A DNA stretch of 52,043 nt from positions 1-52,043 of the forward strand of contig CAVESF010000014.1 in assembly GCA_963618495.1 (NCBI GenBank). Reading direction: 5' to 3'. This DNA comes from Apopatosoma sp963618495. Its GTDB lineage: Bacteria > Bacillota > Clostridia > Oscillospirales > CAG-272. The notes beneath the pieces are model-generated. The model searched no databases, had not been told where the DNA came from, and saw only the letters and a list, made by a program, of their open reading frames with translations. Positions 1 to 7,952 of the stretch are shown here, piece by piece. Position 1 is the stretch's first letter, and each line of letters begins with the position of its first letter. The position numbers were made by a program, and so were the translations under genes.

Positions 1-44
1 TTATCAATAAATGCAAGAAAATTTATTTTTAAAGGAGAAAACAC

Positions 45-1076
45 ATGAAAAAATTTTTAGCTGTTCTATTCGCACTACTTATGCTTTTCGGTGCTGTTCT
101 CATGACAGCCTGCGGAAGCGGCAAAAAAGAAAAAACGGGTATTTATGCCGCGGCGGACAGTTTGCTAAATGTATATGCAAAATTTTTGCCGGAAAAAGGA
201 GAGCCCGGCGTACATGAGAAAAGCGATAAATATGGCAATAAATTTGTTAGCGAGTATAATGAAAATGGTGATCTTATAACTCGCACACAATATCGTCAAT
301 CCGGCGAAGTCGCCGTTAACGAAAACTTTGAATATAACAATAATGGAAAATTGGTTAAAATATCAGTTACTTTTGATGAGAACTTACCGAGGATAACTAC
401 TTTTAAATATAATAAAGACGGATATATAGAAGAGATAAGCTATGAAAATCAGCCTTTCTACGATCAGTACGAAGCAGGAGAAAAATCTTTAAGCAGAACA
501 ACATTTTCGTATGATAAAAGTGGAAAAATCATAAGTTCAATCACATATCTCGATACAAACGAAATTGTATCAAAGGGCGAGTATGCTTATGATGAAGAAA
601 ATCATAAAATAACAATTACAGATTCGCGAACAGATGGTATTCGGACAGCCACAAATTACTACAGCGACAATTGGATATTGCTGAAATCGGAAACATACGG
701 CACAGACGGGATCTTAGTTTACGGTGAAGAATACTATGAAAATGGCAACCCAAAATACATTTTCAGTAGCTATAGCTATGACGGCTATAAAAAATTTTAT
801 AATGAAAACGGTGAAATAACCGAGTATTTTGTTTTTGATGAGGATGGTAAAGAACATTATCATGCAACATATCAATATAATGAAGCCGGTTATCTTATAA
901 AGAAAAGAATCTCGCAAAGAGCTTCTTACTCTCCTGATGTCGAGTATGAATACGCCGGAAAAGCTGATGATGAACACGAAATAAAGCGGTCGGTATATTC
1001 ATTAGGCGGAAAATTACTCAGCGTAACCGAATATGACGCAGACGGCAATATTATAAAAACCGAAGTTTTCGACTAA
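45..1076 (+). CDS. Predicted lipoprotein with tandem YD/MORN-like repeats
   Basis: The 343-residue product starts with a clear lipoprotein signal: Lys-Lys at 2-3, a hydrophobic run to about residue 20 and a lipobox LMTAC with the acylated Cys at 23, so it should be anchored outside the cell membrane. From about residue 55 the chain is built from units of roughly 20-25 residues carrying motifs such as EYNENGD, EYNNNGK, KYNKDG, SYDKSGK and EYDADGN. This resembles RHS/YD-type or YwqK-like beta-hairpin repeats. AAAGGAG lies eight bases before the ATG. The gene stands alone and ends in a strong hairpin at 1091-1125. I do not recognise a specific function; adhesion or polysaccharide binding is possible but only inferred from the repeat type. 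Confidence 0.8.
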   Translation: MKKFLAVLFALLMLFGAVLMTACGSGKKEKTGIYAAADSLLNVYAKFLPEKGEPGVHEKSDKYGNKFVSEYNENGDLITRTQYRQSGEVAVNENFEYNNNGKLVKISVTFDENLPRITTFKYNKDGYIEEISYENQPFYDQYEAGEKSLSRTTFSYDKSGKIISSITYLDTNEIVSKGEYAYDEENHKITITDSRTDGIRTATNYYSDNWILLKSETYGTDGILVYGEEYYENGNPKYIFSSYSYDGYKKFYNENGEITEYFVFDEDGKEHYHATYQYNEAGYLIKKRISQRASYSPDVEYEYAGKADDEHEIKRSVYSLGGKLLSVTEYDADGNIIKTEVFD

Positions 1077-1090
1077 TCAGCATACATACA

Positions 1091-1125
1091 AAAACTCCCG
1101 CCTGCATGGTGCAGACGGGAGTTTT
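1091..1125. terminator. Bidirectional intrinsic terminator
   Basis: AAAACTCCCG-C-CTGC pairs with GCAG-A-CGGGAGTTTT around a five-base loop. Flanking A and T runs make it work on both strands, between the lipoprotein gene and the convergent aminopeptidase gene. Confidence 0.85.
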
Positions 1126-1144
1126 CTCACTATTATTTTATATC

Positions 1145-2563
1145 TTATTTCGCAAAGAAAGCCGCGATAGCCTTATGCGTCATATAGACATCTGTCTTTG
1201 CCACAACTTCATAGGGCGCGTGCATGGAGAGTACAGGAACGCCGAGGTCTACAACATCGACATTCTTCTGCGCGATATACATGGCAACAGTGCCGCCGCC
1301 ACCCGCATCAACCTTGCCGAGTTCGGAGGTCTGCCATACTACGCCTGCGTCATCGAGCACACTGCGTACAAAGCCCATAAATTCAGCCGAAGCATCGTTT
1401 GAGCCGGATTTGCCGCGGGACCCTGTGAATTTTGTGATAACAACGCCGCCGTTTGCAAAACAGGTATTGCGTCTCTCATGAACATCTGCGAAATTCGGGT
1501 CATATGCCGCATTTACATCGGATGAGAGGCACTTGGAGCTTCTTCTGACAACCGCATCGGAAACGCCGAGAGTATTTGCCATATCGGCGATGATATCGAA
1601 ATAAACGGCGCTCTTCATGCCGCTGTTGCCCTCACTGCCTATCTCTTCCTTGTCGGCAAGGACAGCCATTATGGTGTGCTTCGGGTTTTCGGTTTCCATG
1701 AGAGCCGTCAGCGTAGGATAAGCGCATACTCTGTCATCATGACCGTAAGCGCCGATAAGACTGCGGTCAAAACCGATATCTCTTGCCTTGTTTGCGGGAA
1801 CCATTTCAAGCTCCGCGCTCATGAAATCGCCCTCGGTGATGCCGTATTTATCATTGAGAATCTTCATGATATTGAGCTTTATCGCGTCGCCTGTCTTTAC
1901 GCTGTAGGGGCGCGAACCGATGAGGATATTAAGCTGTTCGCCCGCGATGATGTTGCCGCCTGTCTTTGCCATCTGACCGCCTGCGAGATGCGGGAGCAGG
2001 TCTGTGATATAGAAAACAGGGTCATTATCGTCTTCGCCGACAACAACTTCAACAACGCTTCCGTCCTTCTTGGCAACAACTCCGTGAATGGCGAGCGGTA
2101 TGGTTGTCCACTGATATTTCTTGATGCCGCCGTAGTAATGCGTCTTGAAGAAGCCGAAGCCGTCTGCCTCATAGAGCGGATGCTGCTTCAGATCTATTCT
2201 CGGAGAATCTATATGCGCGGCAGACATATAAACGCCGCTCTCAAGGCTCTCACTGCCGACAATGAATGCGGCAAGGCTCTTTCCGCGGTTATTGTAATAA
2301 TACTTTTCGCCCGCATTTACCTTTGTGCCGAATTCAAAGGGTACAAATCCCTTTTCCTCAAGCAGAGCGATAGCTGTCTTTACGCATTCACGCTCAGTCT
2401 TGCCGTTATCAAGGAACTTTGTATAGCCCTTTGAATATTCAAAGCACTTCTCTGTCTCCTCTTCGTTCATCTCTTCAAAAGCATTTTTTCCCTTGAAGAA
2501 AAGCTCTTCCTTGAGAGTGTCAACTGCGGATTTTTCATCCTTTTTTACATTTGTCTCTTCCAT
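1145..2563 (-). CDS. M18 family aminopeptidase
   Basis: The 472-residue protein matches M18 (aspartyl-aminopeptidase type) metallopeptidases, cytosolic enzymes that remove N-terminal residues from peptides using a two-metal site. Recognisable landmarks are SAAHIDSPR (metal-binding His near 117), the segment GFFKTHYYGGIKKYQW, GAYGHDDRVCAYPTL, the acidic DKEEIGSEG motif and, near the C-terminus, VLSMHAPYEV with the last metal His. Length fits the family. It starts 32 bases after the transglycosylase stop, so it is probably the last gene of the prfA operon, though its own promoter in the AT-rich gap cannot be excluded. The ATG follows AAAGGAAAAAATC. The exact substrate preference within M18 cannot be read from the sequence. 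Confidence 0.92.
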   Translation of the reverse strand: MEETNVKKDEKSAVDTLKEELFFKGKNAFEEMNEEETEKCFEYSKGYTKFLDNGKTERECVKTAIALLEEKGFVPFEFGTKVNAGEKYYYNNRGKSLAAFIVGSESLESGVYMSAAHIDSPRIDLKQHPLYEADGFGFFKTHYYGGIKKYQWTTIPLAIHGVVAKKDGSVVEVVVGEDDNDPVFYITDLLPHLAGGQMAKTGGNIIAGEQLNILIGSRPYSVKTGDAIKLNIMKILNDKYGITEGDFMSAELEMVPANKARDIGFDRSLIGAYGHDDRVCAYPTLTALMETENPKHTIMAVLADKEEIGSEGNSGMKSAVYFDIIADMANTLGVSDAVVRRSSKCLSSDVNAAYDPNFADVHERRNTCFANGGVVITKFTGSRGKSGSNDASAEFMGFVRSVLDDAGVVWQTSELGKVDAGGGGTVAMYIAQKNVDVVDLGVPVLSMHAPYEVVAKTDVYMTHKAIAAFFAK

Positions 2564-2595
2564 GATTTTTTCCTTTCTTTATATAAATATGTAAA

Positions 2596-3687
2596 TTATT
2601 TATTTTTCCAGTTATCGTATGCCGCCATGACCTTTTCGACATAGCGTTTTGTCGCGGCATCGGGAAGCTTATCATAGAGAAGCTCGCCTTCGCTGCTGTA
2701 TTCGCTCGCCGAAAGCCATGAGCGAACTTTGTTTATGCCGCCATGGTATGCCGCAGCCACCTGCATATCCGAGCCTGTGCCGACCTTGCGCAGTCTTGTC
2801 TGAATCCACGAAACATAGTATGCACAGCATTTTATCGAAAATTCGGGGTCATAAAGCCGCTCCGGCGGGTCGTCTATGCAGAGGTTTGCCGCGATATCTA
2901 CCTTATATGTATCGGGCTTTATCTGCGTAAGTCCCATGGCGTTTGAAGTTGAAAGCGCGTTTGCATTGAAGCTGCTTTCCACCTCGGCTATGGCTATCAC
3001 TAGATACGGGCTGACATCGTATATTTTCGCGTACTTTTTTGCAAATTCAAAGCAGAGCTCGCGCGAAACATAGCGCTTTTCATCCGTATTCACCTTGCGC
3101 TCAATTTTTGCCTCGCCGTAGGTCTTATTGTATTCATCATAGTGGCGCATGACGGTTTTCATATATTCCGCCGTGGCGGCAGACGGGATTTTATCCTGCT
3201 TAAGTACGCCGCCATCGGCATATTCGGGATTTGAAATCCACTTCCGCACATTGCCCGCTCCCGCATTGTAGGCGGCGAGAGCAAGCTCGGGCGAATTGAA
3301 ATAATCAAGCCACACGCGAAAGTAAAACACGCCGCACATCACATTGAAATCGGGGTCATAGAGCCTGTCCTCGCCCTCATCCGAGCCGAGGCGGAACTTG
3401 ATATCCCCCGTATACGTGGCGGGCGATATCTGCATCAGCCCTATCGCGCCCGAGGACGAAACGGCATTTGCATCAAAATCGCTAGCCGTGCGTATCATGG
3501 CAAGTATCATATTTTCCTCTATGCCGTATTTCTCCGAATATTTATGCACTATCGTATAAACCTCGGCAAAATCGACCATTCTCTCTCTGGGCTTTGCCTC
3601 CGAAAAGGTAAGCAGTACAAAGGCAAGAATGAGCACGACAAGCAAAATTATTCTGACATAAATCAGGAAAGGGTTTCTTTTTGCCAT
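2596..3687 (-). CDS. Membrane-anchored tandem lytic transglycosylase, first SLT domain lacking the catalytic Glu
   Basis: The 363-residue protein has one N-terminal membrane segment (about 8-28) and two SLT (Slt70-like) domains, roughly 45-185 and 215-355, so it should cleave peptidoglycan from the outer face of the membrane. Domain 2 keeps the catalytic glutamate in the motif VESSF (Glu237) followed by NAMGLTQI. In domain 1 the same position reads RTASDF: Ala68 (codon at 3484-3486) replaces Glu, while the following GAIGLMQI and AAYNAGAGNV motifs are intact. Domain 1 is thus probably a binding module. I chose the ATG at 3687 because it overlaps the coaE stop as TGATG, a coupled arrangement; a longer frame upstream lies inside coaE. 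Fusion of one active and one inactive SLT copy is unusual. Confidence 0.9.
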   Translation of the reverse strand: MAKRNPFLIYVRIILLVVLILAFVLLTFSEAKPRERMVDFAEVYTIVHKYSEKYGIEENMILAMIRTASDFDANAVSSSGAIGLMQISPATYTGDIKFRLGSDEGEDRLYDPDFNVMCGVFYFRVWLDYFNSPELALAAYNAGAGNVRKWISNPEYADGGVLKQDKIPSAATAEYMKTVMRHYDEYNKTYGEAKIERKVNTDEKRYVSRELCFEFAKKYAKIYDVSPYLVIAIAEVESSFNANALSTSNAMGLTQIKPDTYKVDIAANLCIDDPPERLYDPEFSIKCCAYYVSWIQTRLRKVGTGSDMQVAAAYHGGINKVRSWLSASEYSSEGELLYDKLPDAATKRYVEKVMAAYDNWKNK

Positions 3688-4262
3688 CAACGGACTCCTA
3701 TCTTTTTCCTCAGCTCCGAGTAAACCTCGCAAAGCTCGCGCGCACCGTTGTTGTAAACGGTGAAATCGCAATGCATACGGTAAAATTCATCGCTTTTCTG
3801 CGATGATATGCGGGCATGCGCCTGCGCCTCTGAGATGCCGTCGCGCGCCGCTGTTCTCGCTATCCGTATATTCTCGTCGGCGATAACGCCTATCACGATG
3901 TCGCATTTTTTATCAAGTCCCGCCTCGAAAAGCGTCGGCGCGTCAAGTACCACGCCGCGGCGTCCGCTTCCCTTTTCCGCCTCTGCCATCACGGCGGCGG
4001 AAATAAGCGGCAGAACAACGCCGTTCAGCCTTTCCAGCTCTGCCGGATTTGAGAATACTATTCCCGCGAGCTTTTTTCTGTCTATGCCGCTCTCTGTGCG
4101 CACCTCGGGAAAGGCGGCGCATACTGCGCTTATATATCCGCTCTTGCCGTAAAGCTCATGCACGAGCGCGTCGCAGTCTATCACAAAGAAGCCATCGGCG
4201 GCAAATAGCGCCGAGAGAGCGCTTTTTCCGCTTCCGCTTCCGCCTGTAATTCCGATTATCAT
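3687..4262 (-). CDS. coaE: Dephospho-CoA kinase
   Basis: CoaE phosphorylates the 3'-hydroxyl of dephospho-CoA with ATP, the last step of coenzyme A synthesis, in the cytosol. The 191-residue protein opens with MIIGITGGSGSGKS, a P-loop typical of CoaE, followed by the characteristic segment FFVIDCDALVHELY and, later, LDAPTLFEAG and the HARISSQ region, all in the expected order and at normal length. It starts one base after the sua5 stop and its own stop overlaps the start of the transglycosylase gene by one base, so it is translationally coupled within the prfA-sua5-coaE operon. Nothing in the sequence is abnormal. Confidence 0.95.
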   Translation of the reverse strand: MIIGITGGSGSGKSALSALFAADGFFVIDCDALVHELYGKSGYISAVCAAFPEVRTESGIDRKKLAGIVFSNPAELERLNGVVLPLISAAVMAEAEKGSGRRGVVLDAPTLFEAGLDKKCDIVIGVIADENIRIARTAARDGISEAQAHARISSQKSDEFYRMHCDFTVYNNGARELCEVYSELRKKIGVR

Positions 4263-4263
4263 A

Positions 4264-5316
4264 TCAAACCTTCTCTATATTGTATCCCGATGCTTTGAGC
4301 ATTCTGTTGTAGAATGCAAGCCCCGCATCGCCTGTGCTTGAGACGGTGGCATATATCCTGTCGGCGCCGAGGTCATCAAAATGCCGCAGAGCCGCAAAAA
4401 GCCGCCGCGCGTGCTCGCTCTCATCGCTCTTTTCGCCGAGACTGACGGTGTATTTCCCCGCAAGCTCGGGAATATATTCCTCAAAGCAGAGTATGCCTGT
4501 CTTTTCGTCCTCGGATTTCTTCGCCGAGAGAAATTTTATCGCGCGCATATCGAAATCCGCCGTTCCGTCGTCACATATCAGCACAGTCGGCGCGCTCGGA
4601 GCATAATGCCGATATTTCATCCCCGGTGCTTTCGGTCTCATGCCCGCATCGGGAATGTGCGTTATCGTCGGATCGGCGGAAACTTCGCCGAGTACCTCGC
4701 GAAGCATATCGAGCGTTATCGCACCGGGACGAAGCAGGGTTGCTTTTCCGTCCGCAAGCTCAACTATTGTCGATTCCACGCCGATATCGCATTCTCCGCC
4801 GTCTATCACCATATCTATGCGCCCGTCCATATCATGGAGTACATGAGCGGCGCAGGTCGGGCTCGGCTTGCCCGAAATATTTGCGCTCGGCGCCGCTATC
4901 GGCAAGTCGCAGAGGCGGATAAGCTCCATCGCTATCCTGTTTTCGGGACAGCGGAGCGCCACAGTCTCAAGCCCGCCCGTCGTCGCCACAGGCACTATAT
5001 CGCGCTTCGGCATTATCACGGTGAGCGGTCCCGGCATGAATTCTCTCGCAAGCGCATAGTAGGCTTCGCAGGTATACGCATACTTCTCCGCTTTCGTCGG
5101 CTCGTCTATATGGAGAATGAGCGGATTGTCGCTCGGTCTGCCTTTTGCCGCATAGATAGCCGCGGCGGCTTTTTCGTCAAGTCCGTTTGCGCCCAGTCCG
5201 TATACCGTTTCCGTCGGGAATGCGACAAGCCCTCCGCTTCGGATTATCTCCGCGGCGCGGCAAAGTTGCGGCTCAAGCGGCAGCTCTTTATTTATTTTTA
5301 CTGTCTCTGTTTTCAT
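4264..5316 (-). CDS. tsaC: L-threonylcarbamoyladenylate synthase, Sua5 type
   Basis: This enzyme makes threonylcarbamoyl-AMP from threonine, bicarbonate and ATP for the t6A modification of ANN-decoding tRNAs. The N-terminal YrdC domain (about 12-210) shows GGLVAFPTETVYGLGAN, AKGRPSDNPLILHI and SANISGKPSPT. A linker with PGMKYRHYAP leads into a C-terminal Sua5 domain, so at 350 residues it is the long Sua5/YwlC form and not short TsaC. The ATG at 5316 lies inside the 3' end of prfA (29-base overlap), implying coupled translation. The usual Firmicutes gene between prfA and this one, prmC, is not present here. Confidence 0.93.
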   Translation of the reverse strand: MKTETVKINKELPLEPQLCRAAEIIRSGGLVAFPTETVYGLGANGLDEKAAAAIYAAKGRPSDNPLILHIDEPTKAEKYAYTCEAYYALAREFMPGPLTVIMPKRDIVPVATTGGLETVALRCPENRIAMELIRLCDLPIAAPSANISGKPSPTCAAHVLHDMDGRIDMVIDGGECDIGVESTIVELADGKATLLRPGAITLDMLREVLGEVSADPTITHIPDAGMRPKAPGMKYRHYAPSAPTVLICDDGTADFDMRAIKFLSAKKSEDEKTGILCFEEYIPELAGKYTVSLGEKSDESEHARRLFAALRHFDDLGADRIYATVSSTGDAGLAFYNRMLKASGYNIEKV

Positions 5317-6382
5317 CGTTTTCGCCTTTCAGCTTTTCGGCGGTGTCCGCCGCTATCAGCGCATTTATCATGCCGCCTATATCTCCTGCGAGAAAATTCT
5401 CGAAATTATATACGGTAAGTCCTATTCTGTGGTCGGTGATGCGCCCCTGCGGATAATTGTAGGTGCGTATTCTCTCGCTTCTGTCGCCCGTTCCGACCTG
5501 GCTTTTTCTCGTCGAAGCAAGCTCGCTGTCGCGCTTTGTGCGCTCCATATCATAGAGCTTCGTGCGCAGGAGCTTCATCGCCTTGTCCCTGTTTTTGAAC
5601 TGACTGCGTTCCTCCTGACATTCGATAACGATGCCTGTCGGCTTATGCGTCAGGCGCACGGCACTCTCGGTCTTATTGACATGCTGACCGCCCGCGCCGC
5701 TGCTCTTGCAGGATTCCAGCTTGATATCGGCAGGATTTATCTCTATCTCTATATCCTCCGCCTCGGGAAGCACCGCCACGGTGACCGTAGATGTGTGGAT
5801 TCTGCCGCTCGCCTCAGTTTCGGGAACGCGCTGAACGCGATGCACTCCGCTCTCGAATTTCAGCTTCGAATACGCGCCCTCGCCCTCTACGAGAAACGAA
5901 ACTTCCTTGAAGCCACCGAGTTCCGTTTCATTCAGCTCTATTATCTCCGTTTTCCAACCGACGGAAGTCGCATACATCGTATACATGCGGTAGAGATTAT
6001 AGGCGAAAAGCGCCGCTTCATCGCCGCCCGCGCCGCCGCGTATCTCTATTATGACATTCTTGTCGTCATTCGGGTCGTGCGGGAGCAGGAGAAGCTGCAA
6101 TTCGTCAAGGAAGCCCCTGCATTTCTCTTTTGATGCCGCTCTCTCCTCCTGCGCCATTTTCTTAAGCTCCGCATCGTGCGTTTCGGCGATTATCTCCTCC
6201 GCCTCTTCCTCGTTCTTTTTCTCGGCGCAGTATTCTCTGTATTTTTCCACTATCGGCAGGAGCGTCTTGTGCTCTTTCATGAGAGCGCGGAATTTATCCT
6301 TGTCCGAGACAACCTCGGGCTTTGCAAGCTCCGACTCTATACCGATAAACTTTTCTTCTATTTCCTTTAACTTCTCAAGCAT
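5288..6382 (-). CDS. prfA: Peptide chain release factor 1
   Basis: RF1 recognises UAA and UAG stop codons on the ribosome and triggers peptide release. The 364-residue protein has the stop-codon-reading PxT tripeptide as PET at 187-189 (RVPETEASGR) and the catalytic GGQ at 231-233 (SSGAGGQHVNKTES). I chose the ATG at 6382 because AAGGAG sits seven bases upstream and the N-terminus then begins MLEKLKEIEEKF as in other RF1 proteins; an alternative start eight codons earlier has no ribosome site. It is the first gene of a minus-strand operon with sua5, coaE, the transglycosylase and probably the M18 peptidase, driven by the promoter at 6426-6454. Confidence 0.96.
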   Translation of the reverse strand: MLEKLKEIEEKFIGIESELAKPEVVSDKDKFRALMKEHKTLLPIVEKYREYCAEKKNEEEAEEIIAETHDAELKKMAQEERAASKEKCRGFLDELQLLLLPHDPNDDKNVIIEIRGGAGGDEAALFAYNLYRMYTMYATSVGWKTEIIELNETELGGFKEVSFLVEGEGAYSKLKFESGVHRVQRVPETEASGRIHTSTVTVAVLPEAEDIEIEINPADIKLESCKSSGAGGQHVNKTESAVRLTHKPTGIVIECQEERSQFKNRDKAMKLLRTKLYDMERTKRDSELASTRKSQVGTGDRSERIRTYNYPQGRITDHRIGLTVYNFENFLAGDIGGMINALIAADTAEKLKGENDENRDSKNK

Positions 6383-6425
6383 GAAGCCGCTCCTTCTCCC
6401 AGTCAACCATAAACAATTATAGTAT

Positions 6426-6454
6426 ATTATACATTATAATCGCAATAAATTCAA
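6426..6454 (-). promoter_or_regulatory. Promoter of the prfA operon
   Basis: On the minus strand TTGAAT (6449-6454) and TATAAT (6426-6431) are separated by 17 bases, about 45 bases before the prfA start. A second ATTATA/TATAAT lies seven bases upstream. Confidence 0.7.
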
Positions 6455-6516
6455 GATGGTTTTAGCATAAAAGCAAAGAAATTGCAAAGAATAATCGCGA
6501 ATGGAGATGATAAAAA

Positions 6517-6744
6517 ATGATTACAGGAAAAGAATCAAAGGCAAAACGTCGCGAGGCGATGACCGACCCGCACAGCCGCACAAAAGATGTTTTCCTCGCA
6601 AATCCCGTAGCCAGCGCAAATGAATGCACCGGCATAACACAGCGCATCCCTGAAAACGGCGCGGAAGCGGCGGCATATACGGATATTTACGACATTCCCG
6701 TGACGGCTCTCGACCACTCGTCAAAACACAAAAAGGCAAGATAA
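6517..6744 (+). CDS. Small hydrophilic protein of unknown function
   Basis: This 75-residue frame begins with ATG after GGAGATGATAAAAA, a usable ribosome site, and codes for a polar, charged protein (MITGKESKAKRREAM at the start, SSKHKKAR at the end) with a central segment DVFLANPVASANECTGI and a Tyr-rich TDIYDIP. It has no signal peptide or membrane segment. It is divergent from prfA. Base composition resembles neighbouring genes and the internal motif looks like a protein under selection, but I do not recognise a family and cannot assign a role. Confidence 0.6.
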   Translation: MITGKESKAKRREAMTDPHSRTKDVFLANPVASANECTGITQRIPENGAEAAAYTDIYDIPVTALDHSSKHKKAR

Positions 6745-7114
6745 CAGAACAAAAAGAGGCTGAGTCGAAAGCATTTAATTAAGCAAAGGCTTAGCCTTTT
6801 GCTATGCAAAAGTATGAAAATTTAATTTAACCAAAATAACTTACACACTTCTCTTGACATTGCCGTTGTTCGATAAAGATTTCAAGAATTTCTTTCGAAT
6901 CACAGACCTTTTTGATTGAAACCTCTTGCAATCCGAGCAATTTTTCTGTACAATAAGAATTGGGCATATTTGATGCCTCTGATATTGCTAGTATAGTAAC
7001 TTACATTATATCAGACTTTTCTCAGATATGCTCGTTCTTTTTTAATTTTCTTTGGCTTATCCGTAGTTACCCCAAATTTTATTATGGAACCTAAATTTAT
7101 CAGGAGGTTTTTTC
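6745..7114. other. 370-base gap holding a decayed insertion-sequence remnant
   Basis: The gap is AT-rich. It contains a hairpin AGCAAAGGC/GCCTTTTGCT at 6783-6804 without a T-run, a short minus-strand transposase N-terminus (6827-6967, listed separately) and a leader before the APH-fold kinase gene ending in AGGAGG at 7102-7107. I see no other gene. Confidence 0.6.
6827..6967 (-). pseudogene. Truncated transposase N-terminus, ISL3-like
   Basis: Read on the minus strand, an ATG at 6967 preceded by GAGGCATCAAAT opens a 46-codon frame beginning MPNSYCTEKLLGLQEVSIKK and ending at a TAA. The pattern LLGLQ-[ED]-V-x-[IV] followed by an alternating basic and hydrophobic stretch and spaced cysteines resembles the N-terminus of ISL3 (IS204/IS1001) transposases, which normally continue into a zinc-binding CPxC motif and about 350 more residues. 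Here the cysteines are out of register and the frame stops, so this is a relic. The family call is by memory of the motif and could be wrong. Confidence 0.5.
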
Positions 7115-7870
7115 ATGAAGCTTGAAAATGTTATCGCAAAAAGGACAAACAAAACTATCTTCCGCGACGGCGACAAGGCTGTTAAGGTCTTTGCGTCCGG
7201 CTATTCAAAGGCAGACATACTCAATGAAGCCTTAAATCAGGCAAGAGTCGAGGAAACAGGTCTCAACATTCCCAAAGTCCTTTCCGTCACGACTACAGAC
7301 GACGGCAGATGGGCTATAATTTCCGAATTTATCGAGGGAAAAACGCTTGACACACTGATGAAAGAAAATCCCGATAAAATCGATGAATATCTGAACCTTT
7401 TCGTCGATCTTCAGCGCGAGGTACATTCAAAGCGCGCGCCTGGGCTGAACAAGCTGCGCGACAAAATGAACCGCAAAATAGACGAGGCTGACCTCGACGC
7501 GACTATCAAGTATAACCTGCACGCAAGACTTGCGGGTATGCCGAAGCGTATAAAGGTATGCCATGGAGACTTCAACCCATCAAATATCATAATCCGCGAG
7601 AGCGACGGAGTGCCATTTATTCTCGATTGGTCACATGCCACGCAAGGCAACGCCGCGGCAGACGCTGCAAGGACATATCTGCTCTTCTGCCTTGCCGACG
7701 AAAAGGAACTGGCTGAAAAATACCGCGAGCTTTTCTGCCGCAAAAACGGCTCGCCGATGGAGTATTTTGAGAAATGGCTTCCCATCGTTGCCGCTTCGCA
7801 GTCCGTCAAGGGCAAGCCGGAGGAGAGAGACTTCCTCATCACATGGGCAGATGTAGTCGATTACGAATAA
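7115..7870 (+). CDS. APH-fold phosphotransferase, TIGR02172-like
   Basis: The 251-residue protein has the aminoglycoside-phosphotransferase/choline-kinase fold: the Brenner motif CHGDFNPSN (His150, catalytic Asp152, Asn157) and the metal-binding ILDWSHA (Asp171). It fits the TIGR02172 paralogous family found in gut and rumen bacteria, whose substrate is not known. A conserved N-terminal hallmark is RTNKTIFRDGD...YSKADILNEALNQARVEETGLN, which is shared almost word for word with the protein at 18610-19359, so the two are paralogues. AGGAGG precedes the ATG. It stands alone between an IS relic and a strong terminator. It should not be called a resistance gene: antibiotic-specific motifs are absent, and phosphorylation of a small metabolite is equally likely. 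Confidence 0.85.
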   Translation: MKLENVIAKRTNKTIFRDGDKAVKVFASGYSKADILNEALNQARVEETGLNIPKVLSVTTTDDGRWAIISEFIEGKTLDTLMKENPDKIDEYLNLFVDLQREVHSKRAPGLNKLRDKMNRKIDEADLDATIKYNLHARLAGMPKRIKVCHGDFNPSNIIIRESDGVPFILDWSHATQGNAAADAARTYLLFCLADEKELAEKYRELFCRKNGSPMEYFEKWLPIVAASQSVKGKPEERDFLITWADVVDYE

Positions 7871-7881
7871 TATGCAAATAA

Positions 7882-7929
7882 ATTAAAGGCAGAGAAACCG
7901 CGCATTGCGGCTTCCCTGCCTTTTAATTT
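7882..7929. terminator. Bidirectional terminator between converging genes
   Basis: AATTAAAGGCAG-a-GAA-a-CCGC pairs with GCGG-c-TT-c-CCTGCCTTTTAATT around a short loop, with T-runs on both strands. Confidence 0.85.
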
Positions 7930-7952
7930 TGCTTTTGTATCGCTCCGAGAGC

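Noticed and set aside
4381..5418. 345-codon plus-strand open frame opposite sua5
   Set aside because: It is antisense to a gene with complete conserved motifs, has a low-complexity Arg/His composition and no ribosome site.
7115..7870. Aminoglycoside-resistance gene
   Set aside because: Only the general APH fold is shared; a paralogue sits in a hydrogenase operon and no antibiotic-specific motifs or resistance neighbours are seen.
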